Part shown: one piece after another, positions 7,868-17,269 of the stretch
Numbering within the stretch: the first letter of the stretch is position 1
Layout: each line of letters opens with the position of its first letter
From: Methylotenera sp.
Lineage (GTDB): Bacteria; Pseudomonadota; Gammaproteobacteria; Burkholderiales; Methylophilaceae
Length of the DNA stretch: 64,000 nucleotides
Assembly (NCBI RefSeq): GCF_029945535.1
Contig: NZ_JAQSCU010000013.1
Span: 559,522 to 623,521 of the forward strand
Reading direction: 5' to 3'
The notes under the pieces: model-generated
Databases searched by the model: none
What the model was told of the DNA's origin: nothing
What the model saw: only the letters and a program-made list of their open reading frames with translations
Program-made: the position numbers and the translations under genes

Positions 7868-9829
7868 CTATTTTGTAGCTTTATTGCTTGTTTCTGATGT
7901 GGTTAAGTATTGTTGCCACATTGATTCATAAACTTTCTCTAGTGACTGTGCGAATTGATTGGTATCAAATAAAGCAGATGTTTGTTTGGTAGCGAGCAGC
8001 TTCTGTTTAATCTTTTCAAGTTCAGTTGAGTTGCTAGCCAGATAAAGTGCTTTATTTTCATAATCTTGCAGTGAATAGGTGATTAACTCAGGCATATCTG
8101 CTGCGGTTAACAAGCTACCCGCCACGCGCGCTGCAAAGGTATCGCCAACGCAGGTTAATACAGGCAAACCCATCCATAAAGCATCGCTGCAAGTGGTGTG
8201 GGCGTTGTAGGGCGAGGTATCTAAAAACAAATCTGCATGAATGTGGCGTGCTAAATGATCTGCAATACTCATACGCGGCGCGAATATCAAGCGTTCAGCG
8301 GCTATATTATTTTTTGCAGCTTGGTTGATTAAGTTTTGCTTAGCCCAAGTATTGCTGTCCAACAACCAAAGTACGCTGTTTGGCACGGCGTTTAATAAGC
8401 GCATCCACACATTAAAAAACTCAGGTGTGATTTTAAATGACTGGTTAAAACAGCAAAATACAAAAGCACCTTCCGGCAAGTTGCAGCTTTCACGACTAGG
8501 TTGTTTGCCAATTGGGCGCTTGCGGTCGTTGGGTTGGTAGCAATGCGGTAAAACGGCAAGCTGCTCCGCATAGAGGCTTGCTGCGTCAGGAGGGGTGATG
8601 AAGCTATCGCTTAATATGTAATCAAATAAAGGCCTGTCGTTACTTATCGTTCCCATCGTACCGGGGAAGCCAAGCCAGTTCACATTGATGGGCGCAGGGC
8701 GCAAAGCGGCAATGCCACTGCGGCTGGTTTGGGTAAAACCTGTTAAATCCACCAAAATGTCGACTTGGAACTCGTTTATTTTTTTTGCGGCATCAATTTC
8801 AGAATAGTTTCGAATGTCGTGAAACTCATCGAAAGCCTTTTCTAGCCTTGCTCTAGCATTAGTTTTATCATTTACGCCGTATGAAAAAGCAACAACTTCA
8901 AATCGGTTTCTGTCATGCAATTCAATTAACTCGCTGATCAAAAATGCCAATGGGTGTAGCCTGAAATCAGCAGACAAATAACCAATTCTAATTTTTCTAA
9001 CGCCGTCATACCGATGAAAATCGGTATCCAGAGACTCTAAGCCACTAGATTCCGTGTCAAGCACGGAATGACAAATTTGTATGGATGGCTTTTGAAAGTT
9101 AAGTACTTCAGCTTGTTCAATCAACGTGGCGTAACGATTGTTCACCCAATTATTCGCACAAAGTTTCTGCTCTTCCGCGGTTGTCGTTGGCATGGCTAAA
9201 AAAGCAAATGGTGAAATTTGCGCTTGCAGCACGTTTTTCACCCAATCACGAATGGTTAAAATGTCAGCGTCTAAACCTTGCCAATCGCATATATGCTGCT
9301 TTTGATGCACCATATGTACTTTTGCATGATAAAGGTTTGGGTTTAACTCTAGCGCCTTTTGGTAGCTTGCAATCGCTAAATCTAGCTGTCCCAATTCGCG
9401 TTGCACATTGCCTAAGTTGTTGTAAATATCCGCATCATTTGGACTAAGCTTGATAGCTTTTTGATATTGCAAGGCCGCTTCTTTAGGCTTACCAAGCTCA
9501 CGCTGGGCATTGCCTAGGTTATATAAATAAGCAGCATTAGTTGGCTGATTTGCCAAGGCCTCCTCGAAACAAGCTTCTGCCGTTACATAGCGACCCTGCG
9601 CATGAGATTCATTGCCAAGCTCCTGCAAGGCATAGCACAAGGCATTGCGTATATCTAAGTTGGTTTTGAATATACGCATCAGCCGCCTAAAGTAACCAGC
9701 CGCTTCTTCATAGCGTTTTAGCTCAACACACAAATTGCCGCAATTGATTTGCGCAACGGTATCTTTGGGATTGCGCAGTAAGGCTTGTTGGTAATCTTTT
9801 AGTGCTTGCTCTAATGATGTTGATTGCAT
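7868..9829 (-). CDS. TPR protein with O-GlcNAc-transferase (SPINDLY-like, GT41) domain
   Basis: The N-terminal 190 residues are tetratricopeptide repeats; the last three are near-identical 34-residue units (NLGN.QRELG..). The C-terminal part, from about residue 275, is the GT41 catalytic region: IRIGYLSADFRLHP, the VDLTGFT segment, INWLGFPGTMG, FCCFNQSFKITPEFF and DTSPYNAHTTCSDALWMGLPVLT. Such enzymes transfer sugar from a nucleotide donor to protein or other acceptors, and bacterial ones are poorly defined. Residues about 253-275, between the TPR and catalytic parts, are encoded by a palindromic repeat (separate entry). It lies 9 bp downstream of mnmC2 on the same strand. Confidence 0.9.
   Translation of the reverse strand: MQSTSLEQALKDYQQALLRNPKDTVAQINCGNLCVELKRYEEAAGYFRRLMRIFKTNLDIRNALCYALQELGNESHAQGRYVTAEACFEEALANQPTNAAYLYNLGNAQRELGKPKEAALQYQKAIKLSPNDADIYNNLGNVQRELGQLDLAIASYQKALELNPNLYHAKVHMVHQKQHICDWQGLDADILTIRDWVKNVLQAQISPFAFLAMPTTTAEEQKLCANNWVNNRYATLIEQAEVLNFQKPSIQICHSVLDTESSGLESLDTDFHRYDGVRKIRIGYLSADFRLHPLAFLISELIELHDRNRFEVVAFSYGVNDKTNARARLEKAFDEFHDIRNYSEIDAAKKINEFQVDILVDLTGFTQTSRSGIAALRPAPINVNWLGFPGTMGTISNDRPLFDYILSDSFITPPDAASLYAEQLAVLPHCYQPNDRKRPIGKQPSRESCNLPEGAFVFCCFNQSFKITPEFFNVWMRLLNAVPNSVLWLLDSNTWAKQNLINQAAKNNIAAERLIFAPRMSIADHLARHIHADLFLDTSPYNAHTTCSDALWMGLPVLTCVGDTFAARVAGSLLTAADMPELITYSLQDYENKALYLASNSTELEKIKQKLLATKQTSALFDTNQFAQSLEKVYESMWQQYLTTSETSNKATK
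9005..9072. repeat. 68-bp palindromic repeat inserted in frame inside the GT41 gene
   Basis: The element runs GTCATACCGATGAAAATCGG ... CCGTGTCAAGCACGGAATGAC. It has GTCAT/ATGAC termini and two internal hairpins (CCGATgaaaATCGG and TTCCGTGtcaagCACGGAA). Read on the minus strand it contributes a CHSVLDTESS...SLDTDFHRYDGV peptide without breaking the reading frame. SVLDTESS is the hallmark translation of a repeat widespread in proteobacterial genomes. It differs from the copies at 723 and 4407. Confidence 0.85.
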
Positions 9830-9838
9830 GGCGTGATT

Positions 9839-11065
9839 CTAGCTGATTTTAGCGGGCGTTGAGCTTGGAAACATTTTAGCTAATCGTTTCAAACCTATTT
9901 TACGCAAAGCAAAACGGTTTGGATTAAGTAAGCATGCTAATTCAACATTCATCGTCAATGGCTCTTGGCAAATTACTTGAGCTAGTAACTCTGCACAAAA
10001 AGGTGCGCTGGTGAAGCCTCTGCTACCGTGAGCAACGTTGATGTATAGACCTTTAACCCACGGCAAACTATTTGGCTGAGCGTTGGGGCGGGGCGGTTTG
10101 GCTTTCAGTAAGCTGTTATCTAGCAACTCACCCACTAATGGAAAGTAGTCGAAGGATGTGCATCTGAATGAAACGCGGCCACCTTTGATGTTGTTTTTTA
10201 GGTTTTCATGCAGCGGCAATGAAAAACTTTTTAGCTTAAATAAATTGGCGAGGTGGTCTTCTTCATCTAACCTATCGTCCATATTGTCTACAGAGAAAGT
10301 TGCACCTAAGCTATGTTCACCGTTATCTTCTGGGCTTAGGTAGCCATCGCTGCAAATAATCGATTTGATTTTTTGACTGATATCAGTGGTTTCAAGAATG
10401 CTTACTTGACCGCGTACTGCTTGCGTTTTTAGATAAAGGTTTAACCCTAAATTTTGTGCGTCATTGGCATTTGCGATGATGGCAACGTCAGCTTTCTCTA
10501 TAAGTATATCTTCTGAATAAATTTCTAATAAATCATTATTTTTCAATATATTGCTGACATTATTTAATGTTTTAACTGAGATATTTTCATGTGCAGTTAA
10601 GTGATGACATAGTTGTTGTGGATTAACCCAAGCAGCTTTTGGAAAATACAGCGCATCGTGCGTAAGGTCTATGCCTGCAAGGCTGCTTGCCTCATCTGAA
10701 TCAACATATTTCAAAACATCCTCAGCATGACTTTGTGCAGCGACTTTTTGAATACGAGCTAACTCTCTTGGGTTAAACCCAAGTTGTAACATGCCACAAA
10801 CATTAAAATCGGCAGGGTTTAGCTTAAGTGTTTTGAAAAATTCTAAGCTATACAAATAGCTATCAAGTGCAAATTGACTTGCTGCATCTTCGCCGCTAAT
10901 ACGAGGATAAAGCATAGCTTGCGGATTGCCAGAGGCTTCACTGGCTACTTCCGCATGCCGTTCAAACAGGGTGACTTTTATACCGCGAGTGGCTAGGGCA
11001 TAGGCTGTGCTGCAGCCTGCAATACCGCCACCGATGATTATTGCAGTTTTAGGAGTGTTACTCAT
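9839..11065 (-). CDS. mnmC2: FAD-dependent cmnm5s2U34 oxidoreductase (MnmC C-terminal activity)
   Basis: This flavoenzyme converts cmnm5(s2)U to nm5(s2)U at the tRNA wobble base. The N-terminal dinucleotide fold is GGGIAGCSTAYALA, followed by the family's ASGNPQAMLYPR stretch. The end shows GLYINVAHGSRGFTSAPFCAELLA, typical of MnmC2/DAO proteins. Length is 408 aa. In E. coli this domain is fused behind the methyltransferase; here the methyltransferase is a separate gene upstream (11144-11851), 78 bp away on the same strand. No clear Shine-Dalgarno precedes the ATG. Confidence 0.9.
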   Translation of the reverse strand: MSNTPKTAIIIGGGIAGCSTAYALATRGIKVTLFERHAEVASEASGNPQAMLYPRISGEDAASQFALDSYLYSLEFFKTLKLNPADFNVCGMLQLGFNPRELARIQKVAAQSHAEDVLKYVDSDEASSLAGIDLTHDALYFPKAAWVNPQQLCHHLTAHENISVKTLNNVSNILKNNDLLEIYSEDILIEKADVAIIANANDAQNLGLNLYLKTQAVRGQVSILETTDISQKIKSIICSDGYLSPEDNGEHSLGATFSVDNMDDRLDEEDHLANLFKLKSFSLPLHENLKNNIKGGRVSFRCTSFDYFPLVGELLDNSLLKAKPPRPNAQPNSLPWVKGLYINVAHGSRGFTSAPFCAELLAQVICQEPLTMNVELACLLNPNRFALRKIGLKRLAKMFPSSTPAKIS

Positions 11066-11143
11066 ATAGAATTTTGTAAGTTAATTTTTGGTAAGGTTAA
11101 AACCTCACCTACAGAAATATAGTTGGCTTGTGCTCGTGTTCTA

Positions 11144-11851
11144 TTATCCAACAAAATTGCCAACCAGCATTTCACGTTTTTTGCCGAAGCCTATACGTTT
11201 GCGAACATTAAAACCTATATTCGTTAAACCGCGGCGCACGTCGCCAGCACTGGTAAAGGTTGCAAATGTTGTTGTTGCGTTTGATAACCTAGCCATTTGC
11301 TGAAACAGTTCAATTTGCCACATATCAGGATTTTTAGCTGGAGCAAAGCCATCTAAAAACCAAGCATCAACCTGACTGGTGACTTTGCTAAAGCATGCTG
11401 TGGCATCGCCAATTAAAAGGCTTAGCTGTACGCGATTATCATAAAGGGAAATAGTATTAGAGCCGCTAATTAGGTTTTTATACTGTGCTAAAAGTGGCTC
11501 GCTAACCGTTTTGAGTTGCGGCCAAAGATTTAAAGCGGTGCTGATATCATGCAAGCTAAGCGGATATTTTTCTGCGCTCATATAATGCAGTTTTGCATTC
11601 TCAGGGCTTGTGCTTAGCCATGTATTGACGGCACATAAGAAGTTTAAGCCACTACCAAAGCCAGTTTCAGCGATGTTGAAAGTTTGCAACTCTGAATCAA
11701 GCCAACGCTCAGCTAAATGATTGCCTTGCAAAAACACATAGTCTGTTTCCAATAAGCCATTATCGCTGGAGAAGTAAACATCTTGGAAATTGCTGGCGAA
11801 CGGCTGCCCATCACGCCATTCGATGTTGGCAATATTGCTTTGGGGTTGCAT
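11144..11851 (-). CDS. mnmD: tRNA nm5s2U34 methyltransferase MnmD (MnmC N-terminal activity)
   Basis: A stand-alone DUF752-type methyltransferase of 235 aa that uses SAM to form mnm5s2U34. Diagnostic stretches are IEWRDGQPFASNFQDVYFS, the SAM-loop FNIAETGFGSGLNFL, DAWFLDGFAPAKNPDMW and FATFTSAGDVRRGL. It precedes mnmC2, so the two halves of the usually fused MnmC are split but still neighbours. A YhcH-family gene ends 14 bp upstream. Confidence 0.9.
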   Translation of the reverse strand: MQPQSNIANIEWRDGQPFASNFQDVYFSSDNGLLETDYVFLQGNHLAERWLDSELQTFNIAETGFGSGLNFLCAVNTWLSTSPENAKLHYMSAEKYPLSLHDISTALNLWPQLKTVSEPLLAQYKNLISGSNTISLYDNRVQLSLLIGDATACFSKVTSQVDAWFLDGFAPAKNPDMWQIELFQQMARLSNATTTFATFTSAGDVRRGLTNIGFNVRKRIGFGKKREMLVGNFVG

Positions 11852-11864
11852 GATAAGTAAGTGC

Positions 11865-12329
11865 TTAAGGCTGATTAATTGGGTTTACTGCGACTTTAAA
11901 AACCGCTTTGTGTAGATGGTGCTCTGAAACCATGCCTGAATGGGCATCTTCGGGGAAGAATATGCAGAATTTATTAGATGGTGTGCTAAGCCAATTCAGC
12001 GGAGCATCTTCGAAGAATTGCACATCATTAGCAGTATTGAAGCTATCAATTGCTTGTTGGCAATCTGCAAGCGGCCTCCAGCCCATTTCGTCTGTGCCAT
12101 CAAGTACCAGTTGAATGTCGATGTATTTGCGGTGACATTCAAGCTTAGCATCAGCTTTGGTTTGTCCAACTCCACGTTGAATGAGCACAAATATATCATC
12201 GTTTAAGATGGCATGTTTGCCGTTAGCTAGCGTTAGTAAGTTTGCGGTTTTGATGTATTCAAACACATGAGGAAATGACGGGTGGATCGCTGCATAGCGT
12301 TGTATATTGTCAATCGTGTCGATAATCAT
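11865..12329 (-). CDS. YhcH/YjgK/YiaL family protein
   Basis: A 154-aa cupin-like protein. Features: the N-terminal MIIDTI....Y, ILNDDIFVLIQRG, HRKYIDIQLVLDGTDEMGW and the FFPEDAHSG...H..KAVFKVAV ending, all characteristic of the YhcH/YjgK/YiaL (DUF386) family. Members are linked to sugar metabolism (for example sialic-acid utilisation), and some bind metal through the conserved His/Glu residues. No sugar-catabolic gene is nearby, so the role is open. It lies in the minus-strand run between cfa and mnmD. Confidence 0.85.
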   Translation of the reverse strand: MIIDTIDNIQRYAAIHPSFPHVFEYIKTANLLTLANGKHAILNDDIFVLIQRGVGQTKADAKLECHRKYIDIQLVLDGTDEMGWRPLADCQQAIDSFNTANDVQFFEDAPLNWLSTPSNKFCIFFPEDAHSGMVSEHHLHKAVFKVAVNPINQP

Positions 12330-12378
12330 TGCATTTACTCATATCTATTTAAGTCTTCACTTTAACATTATTATAAGT

Positions 12379-13650
12379 TTAAATTAATGCCTCTCTTCGA
12401 TTTTCTGGCTTGGCTAACAACAAATGTACGTCACCTAAAGCGCGTTCCATAAAGCCGCCTTCGCAATAGCTTAAATAAAAATCCCACATTTTAATAAACT
12501 CTTCCGTGTATCCGAGTTTGCGAACTTCTTTAATATTAGAAAAAAAGTTTTCTCGCCAAAGCTTCAAAGTAGTTGCGTAGTGCGGACCTATATCTTCTAA
12601 ATCAAATAATCGCAAATCGCTCGTTTTAGTCACGCTATTGAGCATTGCGGTGTTTGACGGAATGCATGAACCCGGAAATATATAGCGTTGGATAAAATCG
12701 ACTGATTTCTTTGCATTTTCATAGCGTTGATCTGCAATGGTGATGGCTTGTATCAATGCAAGCCCGTCCGTTTTAAGCAGTGAGCCAACTTTAGCAAAAT
12801 AGGTGTCATAAAACTGATGCCCAACCGCTTCAATCATCTCAATAGAAACTAATTTATCAAAAGTGCCAGTTAGATGGCGATAGTCTTCAAGTAATAGGGT
12901 GATTTTATCTTCTAAGCCAGCAGCCTTAACTCTGGTTTTTGCTAATTCATATTGCTGCTTAGAGATCGTGGTAGTGGTGACACGGCAACCGTAATTTGTT
13001 GCTGCATAAATAGCAAAGCCGCCCCAGCCAGTGCCGATTTCGACTACATGGTCTGTAGATTTTAAGTCTAATTTATCGCAAATAGTTTTAAGTTTAAGTT
13101 CAGAGGCCGCTTGTAGATTAGGTGTATTTGCGTTAAAAATTGCGCTGGAATACATCATGGTTGGATCTAAAAACAGAGCAAACATGTCATTACCTAAATC
13201 ATAATGTGCAGCAATATTCTTGCGACTACCTTCAGTGGTATTACTGTTCAGCCAATGTAATACTTGCAAGAATGGCTTGGTCAGCCATTGGTAGCCGCCT
13301 TCAAGCATATCCATCACAGATTGATTAACACACATCAAGCGAATCACATCAGTAAGATTATCTGCAGACCAATAACCTAGCATATACGCTTCGCCAGCAC
13401 CTATGCTGCCACCAAAGGCTATTTCGCCGTAAAAACGTGAGTCGTTTACATAAATGGTGGCGTTTACACCGTCACTATTGCCAAACTTGTGCTGTTCGTG
13501 CCCGTCAACAAGTGTCAGGCGACCTTTTTGTAAAAGCTGCAAGCGCTTTAGTATTTGCGACTTTGCAAAATCAGCCACCCATTTTGAACGGCTTTTTTGT
13601 TTTAACCTGGCGGTTAAGGTTTCTTGCTGAAGTGTGGGATTAATCATCAT
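12379..13650 (-). CDS. cfa: Cyclopropane-fatty-acyl-phospholipid synthase family methyltransferase
   Basis: This 423-aa Cfa-type enzyme methylates unsaturated acyl chains of membrane phospholipids with SAM. The N-terminal lipid-binding part has FGGSIGAGEAYMLGYW; the core has AAHYDLGNDMFALFLDPTMMYSSA, the SAM motif VVEIGTGWGGFAIYAA, SIEMIEAVGHQFY and FIQRYIFPGSCIPS. The first ATG overlaps the DUF1365 stop (TAATG), implying coupling. A Cfa next to DUF1365 and an FAD oxidoreductase is a known arrangement; such Cfa relatives may form methyl-branched or furan fatty acid precursors rather than cyclopropane rings, so the exact product is uncertain. Confidence 0.88.
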   Translation of the reverse strand: MMINPTLQQETLTARLKQKSRSKWVADFAKSQILKRLQLLQKGRLTLVDGHEQHKFGNSDGVNATIYVNDSRFYGEIAFGGSIGAGEAYMLGYWSADNLTDVIRLMCVNQSVMDMLEGGYQWLTKPFLQVLHWLNSNTTEGSRKNIAAHYDLGNDMFALFLDPTMMYSSAIFNANTPNLQAASELKLKTICDKLDLKSTDHVVEIGTGWGGFAIYAATNYGCRVTTTTISKQQYELAKTRVKAAGLEDKITLLLEDYRHLTGTFDKLVSIEMIEAVGHQFYDTYFAKVGSLLKTDGLALIQAITIADQRYENAKKSVDFIQRYIFPGSCIPSNTAMLNSVTKTSDLRLFDLEDIGPHYATTLKLWRENFFSNIKEVRKLGYTEEFIKMWDFYLSYCEGGFMERALGDVHLLLAKPENRREALI

Positions 13651-14438
13651 TATTTAGTGACTTGTATAGGGTTTGAGTAAAAAGGCACGCGCTTAATCCA
13701 AAGCATTAATGCGTTCCAGTAAATGGCGGTAACGACTTTGATGGTCATGAATGGGTAATGAATCAAAATCCAATTGAGGCTACTCTGTGTGATTTCTTTG
13801 CGTTCTAAGGCTAATGTGGCATTAAAAACTTGCTGGCCATTATTAAAGTTTTTCATGTGAATGAGTAGTTGATTGGCTTCTTGTTTAAATGCCCAGTCGT
13901 ATTGAATATCCATGGGCATAAAGGGAGATACATGAAACTGTTTGTTAAATTTGAATATTGAAATTTCACCATTTCTAGTTTTTTTAATGGTTTTTCCAGT
14001 TTTAGAGTCATGATTAAAATCATGCACATAAGCGTAATCTTCGCCCCAAGGCGTGTTGGTGATATGGCTGACGATGGCTTGCAAGGTGACGCCATCAGCT
14101 TCATAACAATAGTAAAAACTTACTGGATTAAAGCAATGTCCGAAATAGCGCATATTGGTCAGCAAACGGATTGCACCACGCGGCTCTGAACCTGTTGCTT
14201 CTTGGACTAGCGTACTAATCTCTTGTTTAAGTGATTTTTGAGCATCACCGTAGTAGTCAGAGCGCTTAAACCATGCCCAATTCTTAGTTGCATAAGACCA
14301 GTTTTTAGAATTGTTGAATAAATCTGGCAATTCATCTAAATCTAAATACATCATAAAGACCTTGTAGCGAAAGCCGTGCGGCTGAGGCTGGAATCTTAGG
14401 TGTTTTACAAAGCCTTCATAAATAGCGCTATTGGGCAT
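13650..14438 (-). CDS. DUF1365 family protein
   Basis: A 262-aa protein with the family's opening (YEGFVKHLRFQPQPHGFRYKVFMMYLDLDEL), LLTNMRYFGHCFNPVSFYYCY and the HVSPFMPMDIQYDW stretch. The function is not established; it almost always accompanies Cfa and the FAD oxidoreductase found on either side here, and is presumed to act in fatty-acid modification. It abuts the upstream gene with no gap and overlaps cfa by one base. Confidence 0.9.
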   Translation of the reverse strand: MPNSAIYEGFVKHLRFQPQPHGFRYKVFMMYLDLDELPDLFNNSKNWSYATKNWAWFKRSDYYGDAQKSLKQEISTLVQEATGSEPRGAIRLLTNMRYFGHCFNPVSFYYCYEADGVTLQAIVSHITNTPWGEDYAYVHDFNHDSKTGKTIKKTRNGEISIFKFNKQFHVSPFMPMDIQYDWAFKQEANQLLIHMKNFNNGQQVFNATLALERKEITQSSLNWILIHYPFMTIKVVTAIYWNALMLWIKRVPFYSNPIQVTK

Positions 14439-15692
14439 TTAAGCTTTACCAATATTGGCTTGTTCAAAATGTTTAATGGCTTCTAAAGCACTTACAACGC
14501 CATCTTCATGAAAGCCGTTGCGCCAATAGGCGCCTGCAAAGCCTGTTCTATTTTTGCCACTAATTTCAGCATGCCTAGCTTGTGCAGATGCACCAGCCAA
14601 AGTGTAAACCGGGTGCATGTATTTCAGGCGCTTAATGACTTTGGCAGGGTTAATCAGCTTGGTGTGATTTAACGTTACAAGCAAAGGCTCTTTTGATTGT
14701 AGATTTTGCAGAATATTCATGTTGTAAGTCACAGCCACTTGCTCAGCATGCGGATTGGTGACATGGTAATTCCAAGCTGCCCATGCTAATTTTCGTTTCG
14801 GCATCAGTGAAATGTCATAGTGTAAAAATATCGTATTTTCTTGATATGGTATCGCACTCAGTATTTCAGTTTCATTCGCTTTTTTATCAGTAAGCAGTTT
14901 CAAAGCTTGGTCGCTATGACAGGCAAAAAATACGTAATCAAACTTCTCCTCTTCGCCATTTAACGGTTTAACACGTACAGATGCAGCTAATCTGCGCACG
15001 CTTTCTACAGGAGTATTGAGTCTGATTTTGTCTTTAAAGCTTTCAGTCAGTGCGCTCACATAGCTTGCTGAGCCATTAGTAACCGTGCGCCATTGTGGTC
15101 GGTTATTCACCGTTAACATGCCGTGATGATGGAAGAAGCGCACAAAAAACCGCGCCGGAAAATCTAGCATTTGGCGCGCTTCAGTAGACCAAATGGCCGA
15201 ACCCATAGGAATGATGTAATGGTCAATAAATTGCTGGCTGTAATTGCCTTGTTGCAAATAGTCGCCTAATTTAATTTCGTTGCCGTCGGCGAGTAACTCA
15301 AGTGAGGTTTTATTAAATTGCAAAATATCGCGAATCATTTTGTGAAAAGACGGCTTAAATAGATTGCGTCGCTGTGCAAATAGGCTGTTTAAATTGGTAC
15401 CGTTATACTCCAAGCCAGTTTTTTCACACTGAACACTAAAGCTCATTTCACTGGGCTGCCAAGCTACCTTTAACTCATCAAGTAGGGCAATGAAGTTAGG
15501 GTAGGTGCGGTCGTTAAATACAATGAAACCAGTATCAACATTGTATTCATTGCCTTCATGCTTGATGTGATGCGTATGCGTATGGCCGCCAATATGGTTT
15601 TCTGCTTCAAATACAGTCACATCGTGTTGTTTATTTAAGTGGTATGCAATAGTGTTGCCTGCAATACCGCTACCTATAATGGCGATTTTCAA
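14439..15692 (-). CDS. FAD-dependent amine-oxidase-fold oxidoreductase (fatty-acid-modification type)
   Basis: A 417-aa flavoprotein starting with the Rossmann motif IAIIGSGIAGNTIAYHL, then FEAENHIGGHTHTHHI and the DTGFIVFNDRTYPNF segment, ending GAYWRNGFHEDGVVSALEA. The family sits with DUF1365 and Cfa in sigma-E/ChrR regulons. In alphaproteobacteria a relative (UfaD) desaturates methylated fatty acids on the way to furan fatty acids; that role here is an inference. Substrate not visible. Confidence 0.88.
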   Translation of the reverse strand: MKIAIIGSGIAGNTIAYHLNKQHDVTVFEAENHIGGHTHTHHIKHEGNEYNVDTGFIVFNDRTYPNFIALLDELKVAWQPSEMSFSVQCEKTGLEYNGTNLNSLFAQRRNLFKPSFHKMIRDILQFNKTSLELLADGNEIKLGDYLQQGNYSQQFIDHYIIPMGSAIWSTEARQMLDFPARFFVRFFHHHGMLTVNNRPQWRTVTNGSASYVSALTESFKDKIRLNTPVESVRRLAASVRVKPLNGEEEKFDYVFFACHSDQALKLLTDKKANETEILSAIPYQENTIFLHYDISLMPKRKLAWAAWNYHVTNPHAEQVAVTYNMNILQNLQSKEPLLVTLNHTKLINPAKVIKRLKYMHPVYTLAGASAQARHAEISGKNRTGFAGAYWRNGFHEDGVVSALEAIKHFEQANIGKA

Positions 15693-15710
15693 AAGACTAT
15701 TCCCTGAACT

Positions 15711-16655
15711 TTAATGACTAATTGTTTTATTTATTTTTTTTGATTCACGGATAGCTGTGGGAACAGTTCTGACGTCCCATATCAACCCGCAGGCTGCAAG
15801 TAGCTTTAAGCCATAAAACGTTAAGTCTATTTCCCACCAATAAAAACCTTGTCGAGCCGAACCTGGATAATGATGATGATTGTTATGCCAGCCTTCGCCT
15901 AATGTTAACAATGCAATCCATAGGTTATTGCGGCTTTGATCGCTAGTTGCGTAGCGACGCTTGCCCCAAACGTGTGCGAGCGAGTTCACCGTGAATGTGG
16001 CGTGATATAACACTACGGTGGATATAGCAAACCCCCAAACTAGCAATTGCATACCATTAGTGTTGAGGTTTGGGTAATATCCCTCAAGCCACACGCCGAG
16101 TAGGTAAATGCCTAGGCCAAAAAGAATCGGTACAACGATATCGAAACGATCGAGTAAACGCAATTCTGCAAATTTAGCCAGCTCTTTGACGCGCTCAGTT
16201 TGTGTGGCGAAGTGTTTGTTTGAAAGAAACCAGCCCAAGTGACTCCATAAAAATCCATGTTGCACAGGCGAGTGTGCATCATCTATTTCATCCGATTTAA
16301 TATGGTGATGCCTATGATGCGAAGCCCACCACAAAGGGCCGCGCTGCACTGCAGTGGCGCCGAACACAGCTAGAATAAACTGGAAAACACGTGTGGTGCG
16401 AAAAGCTTTGTGTGAAAAGTAACGATGATAAAAACCAGTAATTGCAAACATTCTAATGGCATATAGTGCGATGGCAAAAATGAGTGCAAACCAGCTAAAT
16501 TCGACCCAAAAAACTGCGAAGCAAGCTAAATGTAATAACACAAATGGAATCACGCGCCACAAATCAATTTGGCGCCAGTTTGCGCGATAGCTCAGACCAT
16601 CCTCGGGGATAATCACGGCTTCATTATCAAACCATTTAATAATCTTCTTAAGCAT
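15711..16655 (-). CDS. Acyl-CoA/acyl-lipid desaturase, membrane-bound di-iron
   Basis: A 314-aa integral-membrane desaturase with the three histidine boxes of the family: HRYFSH (about residue 77), HRHHH (about 113) and HNNHH (about 258). Hydrophobic segments lie between them. Such enzymes place a cis double bond (commonly delta-9) using O2. It precedes the FAD oxidoreductase by 18 bp, so double-bond formation, methyl addition and further oxidation of lipids are encoded in one unit. Confidence 0.92.
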   Translation of the reverse strand: MLKKIIKWFDNEAVIIPEDGLSYRANWRQIDLWRVIPFVLLHLACFAVFWVEFSWFALIFAIALYAIRMFAITGFYHRYFSHKAFRTTRVFQFILAVFGATAVQRGPLWWASHHRHHHIKSDEIDDAHSPVQHGFLWSHLGWFLSNKHFATQTERVKELAKFAELRLLDRFDIVVPILFGLGIYLLGVWLEGYYPNLNTNGMQLLVWGFAISTVVLYHATFTVNSLAHVWGKRRYATSDQSRNNLWIALLTLGEGWHNNHHHYPGSARQGFYWWEIDLTFYGLKLLAACGLIWDVRTVPTAIRESKKINKTISH

Positions 16656-16676
16656 AGTATTTTGAGCGCTCCAATA

Positions 16677-17234
16677 TTACGGATGAGTAACTTTGCTTGT
16701 GTTGTGAGGCACTTTCCGTAACTTACTTAAATCGTAGCCTAGGTTTGATACGAAGCTAATTAGCTTGGCATATTCCGCATCACTGATGTTTGGTGTTCTT
16801 GCCATTATCCAAACGTAATCACGTGCATTTCTGGCAATAACAGTTTGCGAGTAATCTTCATTTAAATAGGCAATACGATATTCCGCTTTAATTGGCCATA
16901 TAAATTGCATGCCCCACAAAGCATTACCCGTATTTTCTATGACGAAACCATGTGGCTGATAGGTTTTGAATTCACCCGTTAGGCTACCTTTGTTAAAGGT
17001 AAATGTAGTGGCAATACTGCCATCTGCATTGAGTTTATAGTTTTCAATGGCATTGTAAGACTGTGTTTCTATCATGGTGGGAATGGCGGCAATGACATAC
17101 CAATCGCCCATGAATTTTGGTAAATCCACTTGTGGCACAGTCGCAATAGGCGGCAATTTATTCGTCGCGCAGGCAGATAAAATACTTGCAAGTATTGACA
17201 TTATTAACACTCTTTTAATATTAGTTGAAATCAT
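16677..17234 (-). CDS. blc: Outer-membrane lipocalin (Blc type)
   Basis: 185 aa. The N-terminus is a lipoprotein signal ending in the lipobox LSAC (Cys about residue 22). The mature protein has the lipocalin signatures FMGDWYVIAAIPT, YQPHGFVIENTGNALWGMQFIWPIKAEYRIAYL and a TARTPN-like IMARTPNI motif. Blc proteins bind lysophospholipids and help maintain or repair the envelope. It lies inside the lipid operon, between the DUF3108-like gene and the desaturase. Confidence 0.92.
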   Translation of the reverse strand: MISTNIKRVLIMSILASILSACATNKLPPIATVPQVDLPKFMGDWYVIAAIPTMIETQSYNAIENYKLNADGSIATTFTFNKGSLTGEFKTYQPHGFVIENTGNALWGMQFIWPIKAEYRIAYLNEDYSQTVIARNARDYVWIMARTPNISDAEYAKLISFVSNLGYDLSKLRKVPHNTSKVTHP

Positions 17235-17269
17235 ATTTAATATAACTTTCAGTTATTTAACTGTATTAA

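Noticed and set aside
11087-11110. Imperfect hairpin GGTAAGGTT/AACCTCACC between mnmD and mnmC2
   Set aside because: One mismatch and no T-run on the transcribed strand; no support as a terminator.
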